Shown: positions 1-6,114, counted from the first letter of the stretch. The stretch is DNA of 8,629 nt from Nitrososphaerales archaeon TH703 (GCA_014523525.1 JAATVL010000158.1:1-8629); one strand, 5' to 3'. Numbers and translations are program-made. The notes: a model not told the origin generated them from the letters alone.

Positions 1-1
1 A

Positions 2-697
2 GATCCAGGCATCTATGTAGGTGTAGACCACTCAATGAAAGATGTTGTAAAAGGTGCTGCATTTGCAGTAGTAGCCATGGACAACTCAACTGCGACTGAT
101 CATCCAACAGGAACATGTGTCGCACCAAAAGGCAGTGCGAGTGTTGTCTGTGCAGCCCCTGCAGGGTCTGAACAAGCTTCCGCATCAGGATCAGAATCAG
201 GATCTGGATCTCAATCTGGATCTCAATCAAAATCCGGATCTGAAGACTCTAACAAAACCTCAGAATCAAAATCTGGATCAAGTGAAGTAACCCAAAACGC
301 TACAATGCTCAATACCAGCAGCAGTAACATGACCGGCAACGCAACAATGATGACCGGGAATATGAGCGGAAACGCAACTACGGGAGGAAACCAAACTGCA
401 TCACCAGGTTCTACAGTAATTATTTCACCAGGGTCATCTACTCCAAGTAATGCCAAATTCTATGAACCTCCAACTTTAAAAGTAGCAAAGGGTACAACAG
501 TAACTTGGAAAAATGCAGATTCTACATTGCATACAGTAACTTCAGGAACTGCTGAAGGCAACGAATCTGGTACAGCGTTTGACTCAAGTTATTTGGCGGG
601 AGGAAAAACATTTCAGTGGACATTTAGTACCCCAGGAACGTTCGACTACTATTGTACTCTTCATCCTTATATGAAGGGACAAATAGTGGTAAGCTAA
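2..697 (+). CDS. nirK: Copper nitrite reductase-like multicopper oxidase, C-terminal part fused to a plastocyanin-like domain (5' truncated)
   Basis: The reading frame is open to the left edge, so the gene starts outside the window; 231 residues are visible. The first residues (PGIYVGVDH, then KGAA) match the end of the second cupredoxin domain of copper nitrite reductases, where the motif PGxYxxVxH carries a type 2 copper histidine; that His is at 29-31. A linker of about 110 residues follows (roughly 110-450), first Ser/Gly/Glu-rich, then rich in Asn-X-Ser/Thr sequons. The last 80 residues form a plastocyanin-like domain with the type 1 copper set His (530-532), Cys (653-655), His (662-664) and Met (671-673), the last three in the pattern CTLHPYM. 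Known role of the family: extracytoplasmic reduction of nitrite to NO, using electrons from small blue-copper proteins. I infer that the fused domain is a tethered electron donor. The enzyme type rests on a short visible part, so another multicopper oxidase remains possible. Confidence 0.8.
   Translation, partial: DPGIYVGVDHSMKDVVKGAAFAVVAMDNSTATDHPTGTCVAPKGSASVVCAAPAGSEQASASGSESGSGSQSGSQSKSGSEDSNKTSESKSGSSEVTQNATMLNTSSSNMTGNATMMTGNMSGNATTGGNQTASPGSTVIISPGSSTPSNAKFYEPPTLKVAKGTTVTWKNADSTLHTVTSGTAEGNESGTAFDSSYLAGGKTFQWTFSTPGTFDYYCTLHPYMKGQIVVS
190..260 (+). repeat. Low-complexity Ser-Gly coding repeat in the NirK linker
   Basis: Imperfect short direct repeats built on GGATCT/GAATCA/CAATCT units encode alternating Ser, Gly, Gln and Glu (for example SGSQSGSQSKSGSE). 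They lie in the flexible linker between the oxidase core and the plastocyanin-like domain. Repeats of this kind can change length by slippage, so linker length may vary among relatives. Confidence 0.7.
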
Positions 698-699
698 AT

Positions 700-720
700 C
701 TCCTTTTTTCTCTTTTTTTA
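700..720 (+). terminator. T-rich terminator after the nitrite reductase gene
   Basis: Two T-runs (TTTTTT, then TTTTTTT), separated by CTC, begin a few bases after the TAA stop at 695-697. Archaeal RNA polymerase commonly terminates at oligo-T stretches without a hairpin. The rest of the gap to 837 separates convergent genes; I see nothing else in it. Confidence 0.65.
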
Positions 721-836
721 ATAAAAATAAATTTTAAGAATAATTCTCCTCATTCATTTTTCATATGTACTAGTAGCGATTAGAATAATACCAAGTACAA
801 CTATGTGATATGATAATAAATTTGAAATTTTCTATG

Positions 837-2765
837 TTATCGTGCCCAGTAATCTCTTAACTTGTTAATGATTTTGTTGTTCTTATTAAGCTCTTGATCT
901 ACAGAAAAATTGTGAGAAGGATTTTTATTGGTATCGTTTTGCATTTTGCTGTTTTCTAAATCAGGTAAGATTGGATCATTCACATTATTCAATAATTTGT
1001 TTATATCTCTTATTGATAATATGGCCAAGACTAATTTATTATCATCTGGCGATACTATTGGGAATTCAGATATGGCAGTTTTACTTATTAATTCAAAATA
1101 ATCGAGAATCGGATCTAAAGGACGTAAGATAGGTGGATCATATACCATGATACTTTCAACAGTTTTATTCTCTTGAATTGTTGAAAGATTTGATAAATCT
1201 TCAAAATAAACCATCCCTTCAAGTTTATCTTCATTGTTAGTAACAACTAGTGACTTAGCGTTTAGATCTCTCATAATCTGAATAGCATCATTTATTGTGG
1301 TATTTCGATTTATGTTATAGAAATCCGTACTCATTACATCTCTTACAAGATAATCTTTCAACTTCGAATCATGTTTCTTGGCATTTAACAACTGCATCTT
1401 TATATCGGAAACATAATTTTTATAAATATAATTATTTTTACCGGAGATGATATTTGATATGATTACTGATATGACAGTCGGAATAAGCAATGTATAACTT
1501 CCAACAACTTCAACCCCTATCACAATTGCAGAAATTGGGGTTCTAGTACTCGCAGTAAAGAAGGCAAATATTGATATCAGTGTAGCAGACGTTGTGTCAA
1601 CAAACATGAAAATTCCAAAGGAGTGAAATAATGTAATTAGAGCTGAGCCAACAAGACCACCTATAACTAATGTTGGACCAAGTAGACCCGTACTATTCCT
1701 AGATGCATTAGAAACTGATGTGGCAAAGATTTTCATTACTATTACGGGGAACATAATCCATATTGGAAAAATCTGATAATTACCAACTGTTGCAAGTTGT
1801 AACCATCCATACCCAGTACCTAATATTTCTGGAAAGCCAATTGCGAATATTCCAATAATTATTCCGCCCAGCGCGGGCTTGAAGTAAAGTGGAATTTTAA
1901 TACTTTCAAAATGTTTTTGAAAAATCTGAATCGTTCTTACATATCCTATTCCTATTATTCCTATTAGAGCTGCAATTATGCCATATGCTGCTAAAGACTG
2001 AAGACTTGTTTTTGTAATAAACTCTTGTGGGACATATAAGAAAGATGGCCAATTTAGAATAATTCCAGAAATAATATAACTTGTTATTGATGCCAAGAAT
2101 GCTGGATAGAGTGATTTAATAATGAAATCCCTACGGTATAGTAATTCTAAACTAAAAATTGCTCCTCCAAAAGGTAACCTTAAGATGCCCCCTATAGTTG
2201 AACCCATACCAGCCGCAATTGCAATACGAATTTCCTCCTCATCAAGTTTGAAAATTCGACCCATTATCGAACCTAGTGTGGATCCAGTATTAGCTAGGGA
2301 ATCTTCTATCCCACCACTCATCCCACTTCCTACTGCTAGAATACTGGAAAAAGATCTTAAAAATGAAATTTTTAGCCTAAATTGATTTTTCTTGTTATGA
2401 AATTCATCACTAATTTCATCTATGCCATTCTTACCAATTGCCGTAGATAATTTTGTTGAAAGTATTCCTATGATTAGACCAATAAGGCCTAAAATTACTG
2501 GTATAAGCCATGGTTTGAGGACATACAAAGAATAGTTGGAAGACAAGTTTGCTACATCTTCTGGGTAAGGTTGAATATATCTCACTATGTCACTAAGAAA
2601 AAATGATGAAAAAATCCTAATTGCCTCATACGCAGCAATTACCAATAATCCTGAGAGAACTCCTATGATTATACCAATGATGGTCCATTTCCTCAGGTAC
2701 ACCAGATCGAGGGTTGTCCAGTCAAATCTCCCCACAAATCTTTCTATGTATCTAGATAAATTCAA
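837..2765 (-). CDS. ClC-family chloride channel/transporter with two CBS domains
   Basis: 642 residues: an N-terminal ClC membrane domain (about 25-445, many hydrophobic segments) and a cytoplasmic pair of CBS domains (about 471-528 and 533-595). CBS pairs usually bind adenine nucleotides and gate transport. Recognisable ClC landmarks are GSGMSGGIED (146-155), FGGAIFSLE (199-207), GLLGPTL (360-366) and a Tyr in SYTLLIP (424) matching the central-pore Tyr of E. coli ClC. The usual GREGP signature reads GIEDS here: the gating Glu (E154) is kept while Arg, Gly and Pro are lost. The position of the internal proton-gate Glu of exchangers appears to be Leu208. The start is TTG at 2763-2765, just after an in-frame TAA two codons upstream. 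There is no upstream ATG, and a TATA-like box lies about 27 nt upstream. A GTG at residue 12 is an alternative. No operon partner is visible. The family is certain; channel versus antiporter is not. Confidence 0.95.
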   Translation of the reverse strand: MNLSRYIERFVGRFDWTTLDLVYLRKWTIIGIIIGVLSGLLVIAAYEAIRIFSSFFLSDIVRYIQPYPEDVANLSSNYSLYVLKPWLIPVILGLIGLIIGILSTKLSTAIGKNGIDEISDEFHNKKNQFRLKISFLRSFSSILAVGSGMSGGIEDSLANTGSTLGSIMGRIFKLDEEEIRIAIAAGMGSTIGGILRLPFGGAIFSLELLYRRDFIIKSLYPAFLASITSYIISGIILNWPSFLYVPQEFITKTSLQSLAAYGIIAALIGIIGIGYVRTIQIFQKHFESIKIPLYFKPALGGIIIGIFAIGFPEILGTGYGWLQLATVGNYQIFPIWIMFPVIVMKIFATSVSNASRNSTGLLGPTLVIGGLVGSALITLFHSFGIFMFVDTTSATLISIFAFFTASTRTPISAIVIGVEVVGSYTLLIPTVISVIISNIISGKNNYIYKNYVSDIKMQLLNAKKHDSKLKDYLVRDVMSTDFYNINRNTTINDAIQIMRDLNAKSLVVTNNEDKLEGMVYFEDLSNLSTIQENKTVESIMVYDPPILRPLDPILDYFELISKTAISEFPIVSPDDNKLVLAILSIRDINKLLNNVNDPILPDLENSKMQNDTNKNPSHNFSVDQELNKNNKIINKLRDYWAR

Positions 2766-2785
2766 ATTGATTTAGGACATTGTGA

Positions 2786-2797
2786 TGAAATTATAGG
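2786..2797 (-). promoter_or_regulatory. TATA-like promoter box for the ClC gene
   Basis: On the minus strand the sequence reads CCTATAATTTC, centred about 27 nt upstream of the TTG start at 2765. This is the spacing expected for a leaderless archaeal mRNA and helps decide for the TTG start. Confidence 0.5.
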
Positions 2798-2935
2798 CTG
2801 ATATTCATTGAGCTCAGTTAATGTTTACAAATTTTGTTAAAATTATTATCCTCAGTATCTCTCTTAAAGATGTTTTTATCTTATTCATAAATGCTCTTTC
2901 GAATTTATGTATTCTTGTCAAATTTTAAATAGTAA

Positions 2936-2945
2936 TTTAAATTAC
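2936..2945 (+). promoter_or_regulatory. TATA-like promoter box for the small membrane protein gene
   Basis: The sequence ATTTAAATTA is centred about 26 nt upstream of the ATG at 2967. This favours that ATG over the in-frame ATG at 2907, which lacks an equally good box. Confidence 0.5.
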
Positions 2946-2966
2946 TCAAGAATATTCAATATAACA

Positions 2967-3146
2967 ATGAATATCTTTCTATTAGTAACCACCATATTTT
3001 GTATACTGTTATTACTATTTATCGCCTATGCATTTATCAACAATAGTGATTTTAAATTAATTAATGAAGCTGCTAATACAGGGACTCGTTTAGAAATTGA
3101 TACGTCCTCAGAGAATGAAACGGCAAACGAGACGGTAAACCAATAA
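2967..3146 (+). CDS. Small single-span membrane protein, unrecognised
   Basis: A 59-residue product: one hydrophobic helix (about residues 3-25, MNIFLLVTTIF onward) right at the N-terminus, then a short hydrophilic tail that is acidic and Asn/Thr-rich (sequons in ENETANET). The likely topology is a signal-anchor with the tail outside the cell, but this is inference. The frame also runs upstream to an ATG at 2907, giving 79 residues; the TATA spacing and the position of the hydrophobic segment favour 2967. The gene is divergent from the ClC gene and convergent with the exported protein at 3217-3774. I recognise no family. Confidence 0.55.
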   Translation: MNIFLLVTTIFCILLLLFIAYAFINNSDFKLINEAANTGTRLEIDTSSENETANETVNQ

Positions 3147-3178
3147 TTTGTTTTGTTACTAGAATAATTTTAATTTAT

Positions 3179-3196
3179 TAAACAGACTTCTGTTTA
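3179..3196. terminator. Perfect inverted repeat between convergent genes
   Basis: TAAACAGA and TCTGTTTA form perfect 8-bp arms around a 2-nt centre. The repeat lies 32 bp after the stop of the gene ending at 3146 and 20 bp from the stop of the gene on the opposite strand (3217). A T-rich tract precedes it on the plus strand (3148-3180). It could be a bidirectional terminator or transcript-end hairpin; a protein-binding palindrome is also possible. Confidence 0.4.
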
Positions 3197-3216
3197 GAAT
3201 AGCAACTTATTTCAGG

Positions 3217-3774
3217 TTAGCTTACTTTTAGATCAAATAGTGCCTGTTCTGTCTTAATTGGAATAAAATTAATTCCCATGACGCTTATCTGTACTGAATA
3301 TTGACCTCCTTGATCGAATTTATACGGAATTTTAACGATTCCTTCAGCTGTGTGGAGCAATGGTTGTCCGGTTTTAGATGACGCTCTAAAAACTTCGCTG
3401 TTCATTTTGCTTATTGCAAGATCATAGTCTACATGGACTTGTACTGATTGCGTAGATGGCTGTAAGAAAGTAATCATGAATTGTGTGTCCACGTTCTTTG
3501 TTACTGGAAAAGGCTTGATTTGTAAATCAATATCGACACTTGTTCCGTTTGTAGCTGATTTAGTATCAGAAGAAGTAATTTGTACCGGTTTTGGAATTTG
3601 TGTACTATTTGCTGCTGTGGCGTTAGTACTATTTGCTGCTGTGGCATTAGTACTATTTAACGTGTTTGAGGTTTGTAAAAAGCCGAAACCTGAATCTTTA
3701 AACATTGGAATGAAAACAAGTATTGCAAAGGAGAAACAAATTATAAAACAAATCATACCAATTTTTTTACTCAT
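3217..3774 (-). CDS. Exported, sequon-rich protein with Ig-like beta domain, function unknown
   Basis: 185 residues. Residues 1-25 form a short basic N-terminus and a hydrophobic helix (KKIGMICFIICFSFAILVF), an export signal or anchor. Residues 38-60 are a low-complexity Asn/Ser/Thr/Ala spacer carrying two copies of the octapeptide NSTNATAA plus NST, all potential N-glycosylation sites. The rest (about 78-185) is predicted beta-rich, with alternating hydrophobic residues and motifs such as VHVDYDLAIS, HTAEGIVKIPYKF and GINFIPI. It resembles extracytoplasmic Ig-like domains common in ammonia-oxidising archaea; that resemblance is from memory, not a search. No catalytic or metal-binding cluster is evident. 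ATG start; an AT-rich TATA-like stretch (3790-3801) lies at the right distance upstream. Probably a cell-surface or pseudoperiplasmic protein. Confidence 0.85.
   Translation of the reverse strand: MSKKIGMICFIICFSFAILVFIPMFKDSGFGFLQTSNTLNSTNATAANSTNATAANSTQIPKPVQITSSDTKSATNGTSVDIDLQIKPFPVTKNVDTQFMITFLQPSTQSVQVHVDYDLAISKMNSEVFRASSKTGQPLLHTAEGIVKIPYKFDQGGQYSVQISVMGINFIPIKTEQALFDLKVS
3603..3658 (-). repeat. 24-bp tandem repeat inside the exported-protein gene
   Basis: Two copies of a 24-bp unit (3603-3626 and 3627-3650, differing at one base) plus an 8-bp partial third copy. Each unit encodes the octapeptide NSTNATAA, so gain or loss of a unit keeps the frame and changes only spacer length and sequon number. 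Confidence 0.9.
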
Positions 3775-3854
3775 TATTAAAGATAAAGATAATTATTTAA
3801 TAAACCTTACAATATCGGATCCAGTAAAATTTTTTCTTATATAATATCGTAATT

Positions 3855-4016
3855 TTAAAAGTCATAGCAGTTCAAATCAATTTTTGATTTTTGAGGCATA
3901 AGTCTGGCCATACGCTCATATTTCCATGTTGGGGATAGCAGTGAGTACGTCATCATGGAACGGTATAAATGATCCGAATTTAGAGTCCATTCGCTATAAT
4001 TTTCAAATTTAAATGA
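3855..4016 (-). pseudogene. Possible small gene or 5'-degraded relic
   Basis: A stop-free minus-strand frame of 53 codons runs from just after a TAA (4017-4019) to a TAA at 3855-3857. It has more C and G than the surrounding DNA, and its translation looks protein-like: EWTLNSDHLYRSMMTYSL, then SPTWKYERMARLMPQK, with two Trp and four Met. The only ATG starts are a pair at 3951-3956, giving 32-33 residues, while the protein-like stretch begins further upstream without a start. That suggests a truncated relic. A weak TATA-like TCTAAATT lies about 26 nt upstream of the ATG pair. I recognise no family. The opposite strand carries a weaker 28-codon frame. Confidence 0.3.
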
Positions 4017-4076
4017 TTACCGAATCAAATGAATAAACTATCAAACAAACATTTTTCCATCATTAAGTTTCTATAT

Positions 4077-4084
4077 CTTTAATA
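4077..4084 (+). promoter_or_regulatory. TATA-like promoter box for the beta-propeller gene
   Basis: The sequence CTTTAATA is centred about 26 nt upstream of the ATG at 4107, consistent with a leaderless transcript. Apart from the possible minus-strand relic, I see no gene in the gap 3775-4106. Confidence 0.4.
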
Positions 4085-4106
4085 AGCAAATTTAATAATC
4101 ATTTAT

Positions 4107-5216
4107 ATGTATGAGTCTGGGAGTTCCCGTATTGCTCTATTATCAATGATCTCTGTTAGTATGATATTGATGGGAGCTGCTATATTACATTCAGGCTTTT
4201 CACAAATCCCTAACCCGTTTTCTGTAACTTCTTTGATTGTAGGAAAAGATAAACCACTCTCTATGGCATTCGATCAAAAAACAAATAAAATCTACGGAAT
4301 ATTTGCAACAGGTACTGGAGAAAAGAATCTAATTTATGTTATCGACACCGCTCAAAATAAAGTCATTGACACCATTAAGATTGGATCACAAAAAAACGAT
4401 TTTCTATCCGATATTACAATAGATCCTACTAGAGGAGTTATCTATGCAACAGGTCAGCATCTAGTTAATGAAAATGACACTACTGTTGCATATGATACAT
4501 TATATGTAATCAATTCGACTAATAATAAATTCAAGACAATTCAATTGTACGGTGAAACTGAAGAAGGTAAAGAAGGAGGTTTAGCGGGCATTTCTGTTAA
4601 TCCTGTTACTAACACGATATACATTGGTTCATTATATCCGGAGGGAGGAAAGCCTGGGATGTATGTAATTGATGGAAATACATTACAACCTGTTCATATA
4701 GATAAATGGCAGTATGGAATAAAAGATATTAAATTAGATCCAGAATCTAATTTACTATATGCTGGTGCAAAGTACGACAACATAATTTCAATAATAAATC
4801 AATCTAATAATGAAATAGTTTCTAATATAACAGCAGAAAGTCCAATAGCAATAGCGCTCAACAACGAAAAGAAGATATTATACGAAGCAGGGAGTGATGG
4901 AAAAGTCAATGTTTTTGATCTTACAAATAACAAAAATATATCAAGTATAAAGGGAGAATTTGTAAAAAAAATCTTGTACAACCCAAATGACAAATTACTC
5001 TATTTAGTTGATCAAAATTTGACTAACATTTTGTCTAAAAATTCAAACTCTACCAAAAGTATTGCTATAGCAGTAAATATGACGAACAATATCCTAAATA
5101 AATTTGAAACGAATTTCATAGTTGATAATATTATCATCAATCCCTCAACTGACCAGGCATATCTTTTAGGATACGATGGAAAGAATTCAAAATTATTTAT
5201 TGTAAAATCACATTAA
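4107..5216 (+). CDS. Exported YVTN-type beta-propeller protein
   Basis: 369 residues. A hydrophobic helix at about 9-32 (IALLSMISVSMILMGAAIL) is a signal peptide or anchor. The rest consists of repeats of about 40-50 residues with the propeller pattern of a beta-strand, an Asn/Asp turn and another strand: KIYGIF/LIYVIDTAQNKV, VIYATG/LYVINSTNNKF, TIYIGS/MYVIDGNTL, LLYAGA/IISIINQSNNEI, ILYEAG/VNVFDLTNNK, LLYLVD and AYLLGY. That is six or seven blades, typical of YVTN/SMP-30-like propellers. About eight Asn-X-Ser/Thr sequons suggest surface exposure and glycosylation. Such proteins are usually structural, binding or S-layer-associated; no catalytic site is visible, so enzymatic activity is not claimed. 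The gene stands alone, and no T-rich terminator follows directly. Confidence 0.85.
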   Translation: MYESGSSRIALLSMISVSMILMGAAILHSGFSQIPNPFSVTSLIVGKDKPLSMAFDQKTNKIYGIFATGTGEKNLIYVIDTAQNKVIDTIKIGSQKNDFLSDITIDPTRGVIYATGQHLVNENDTTVAYDTLYVINSTNNKFKTIQLYGETEEGKEGGLAGISVNPVTNTIYIGSLYPEGGKPGMYVIDGNTLQPVHIDKWQYGIKDIKLDPESNLLYAGAKYDNIISIINQSNNEIVSNITAESPIAIALNNEKKILYEAGSDGKVNVFDLTNNKNISSIKGEFVKKILYNPNDKLLYLVDQNLTNILSKNSNSTKSIAIAVNMTNNILNKFETNFIVDNIIINPSTDQAYLLGYDGKNSKLFIVKSH

Positions 5217-5217
5217 T

Positions 5218-5340
5218 TTATCCAAACGCTTTGTCCAAAAATCATTCAAATGGCAATTGCTCTCGAAACTTGAATTCATAATTCCTAAGACAAATCAAGT
5301 AGAAAATGTATTCAATATCAAGAAGAAGGATGATTTCTAA
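5218..5340 (+). pseudogene. Possible relic of a transcription factor B gene fragment
   Basis: Bases 5314-5332 are identical over 19 nt to 8578-8596 inside the TFB gene, in the same codon phase (Asn-Ile-Lys-Lys-Lys-Asp). The frame at 5314 has no stop from about 5205 to a TAA at 5338-5340 and no ATG. Upstream of the match it reads IPKTNQVENVFNIKKKD, against TPRTLKDIAHASNIKKKD in TFB: P-(K/R)-T is shared at nearly the same distance (one residue shorter). This could be a decayed duplicate of a TFB cyclin-repeat segment. The shared stretch is short and lysine-rich, so coincidence is possible. Confidence 0.25.
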
Positions 5341-5426
5341 TAGAACTATTTTTGTCCATCCAGATCATGTGCTGATGGTATCATAAAGATATACTATGAT
5401 AGCTTTGATTAATATAATGAAATCAA

Positions 5427-5555
5427 ATGCAAAAAAGATACTTTTGTTTTGAATGTGGGACAAATGTTCTTGAAGACAAAATGGAAAATAGAATAGCGGA
5501 TTGGTTTGGTATCTGTAAACGGTGTAATAGGAATAAAACATTTTCAGTTAATTAA
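5427..5555 (+). CDS. Small zinc-ribbon protein (42 residues)
   Basis: The ATG at 5427 follows an in-frame TGA two codons upstream, and the frame ends in TAA at 5553-5555. The product begins MQKRYFCFECG and has two Cys-X2-Cys knuckles: C7/C10 (CFEC) and C30/C33 (CKRC), with Trp-Phe-Gly just before the second pair. This is the layout of a minimal zinc ribbon. Archaea encode many single-zinc-ribbon proteins of 40-60 residues, most of them uncharacterised; nucleic-acid or protein binding is typical but not shown. TATA-like AGATATACTA lies at 5386-5395, which would give a short leader. It stands alone between the propeller gene and the gene at 5767. The exact Cys spacing makes chance unlikely despite the small size. 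Confidence 0.7.
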   Translation: MQKRYFCFECGTNVLEDKMENRIADWFGICKRCNRNKTFSVN

Positions 5556-5711
5556 ATCAAAAGAATAATCGTTTAATTAGAATTATATAGTGAAGCAGGA
5601 CTGTGTTAGTATTCAATAATAGTCCTCCCCCTCTCTAAGAAGATGCAGTAACTATATCATAATATTATTATTTTAATATTGATGTCGATAAAATCTCAGA
5701 AAAATTTTCTG

Positions 5712-5735
5712 TTGATCATTTCTATGATTGATCAT
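5712..5735. promoter_or_regulatory. Paired TTGATCAT repeats, candidate operator
   Basis: Two exact copies of TTGATCAT (5712-5719 and 5728-5735), each holding the palindrome TGATCA, have starts 16 bp apart and lie 32-55 bp before the ATG at 5767. They sit just upstream of an AT-rich TATA-like stretch (5739-5748), where a regulator could affect TFB/TBP binding. No regulator is known for this sequence, so this is a pattern-based proposal. Confidence 0.35.
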
Positions 5736-5766
5736 ATCCATATTTTTTGGATCTACAATGTGAGTA

Positions 5767-6036
5767 ATGATATTGAATTACAAAAACAGTCTTGATGCTT
5801 TGATGACAATATTGAATATGGGAGGAAGAATTACACAAGCGTCAAAGCATTTATCACACATGTTAAATGGTCTAAAATATTATTCATTAGAAGTAGACAT
5901 AAACGGAGATCACTATTTTATACAAGCATTTGAACAAGAAGCAACTGATCTATTTAATGCGGTAATGTCCATACTTGATGAAAAAAAAACTGTAGCGAAA
6001 AGAATTGAAAAAATTTCCTATGATCCATTTTATTGA
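5767..6036 (+). CDS. Unrecognised small protein (89 residues)
   Basis: ATG start at 5767, with an in-frame TGA two codons upstream. The sequence reads as a compact alpha/beta protein: an N-terminal amphipathic helix (DALMTILNMGG), a helix with His residues (ASKHLSHMLNGLKYY), a beta-hairpin (SLEVDINGDHYFIQAF), a helix (EATDLFNAVMSILDEKK) and a basic C-terminus. There is no signal peptide, transmembrane span or cysteine, so it is probably cytoplasmic. I do not recognise the family. Its neighbours are small zinc-binding proteins, but the gaps are large and each has room for its own promoter. Codon use looks like that of the surrounding genes, which supports coding. Confidence 0.75.
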   Translation: MILNYKNSLDALMTILNMGGRITQASKHLSHMLNGLKYYSLEVDINGDHYFIQAFEQEATDLFNAVMSILDEKKTVAKRIEKISYDPFY

Positions 6037-6114
6037 TTTTTCTAATTAATAAAATATTATTTCTAGTTAAAGCTTTCGTTAGATTATTATCATTGGCTTA
6101 CTCTATTCAATCTA

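Noticed and set aside
223..456. Minus-strand frame opposite the NirK linker (77 codons)
   Set aside because: It is the reverse of the repetitive Ser/Gly and sequon coding sequence; its hydrophobic composition is a by-product of those codons, and the plus-strand frame has clear domain matches.
2122..2775. Plus-strand frames at 2122-2385 and 2587-2775
   Set aside because: Both lie entirely antisense to conserved ClC membrane segments (the second overruns the TTG start by 10 bp) and have no domain or promoter support.
3476..3844. Plus-strand 122-codon frame
   Set aside because: It is antisense to the exported-protein gene and contains the reverse of its 24-bp repeats; the minus-strand protein has a proper signal segment and promoter.
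3866..3892. tRNA-like GTTCAAATC and a short AAATCAA/TTGATTT hairpin
   Set aside because: No flanking T-stem, anticodon arm or acceptor stem could be built around it. The hairpin is AT-only apart from one pair, with no gene ending there.
3926..4012. Plus-strand 28-residue frame (MLGIAVSTSSWNG onward)
   Set aside because: It overlaps the longer and more protein-like minus-strand frame and lacks a TATA box at the usual distance.
4799..4993. Minus-strand frame inside the propeller gene
   Set aside because: Antisense to clear propeller repeats; no independent support.
5582..5640. TATA-like box and AGGACT/AGTCCT inverted repeat, considered as a small RNA gene
   Set aside because: Only a 6-bp stem with an 18-nt loop, and the predicted transcription start would fall inside the repeat. 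Nothing else in 5556-5680 supports an RNA gene.
5682..5795. 37-residue plus-strand frame overlapping the start of the 5767 gene
   Set aside because: Hydrophobic, AT-driven composition and overlap in another frame with a better gene; no motif.
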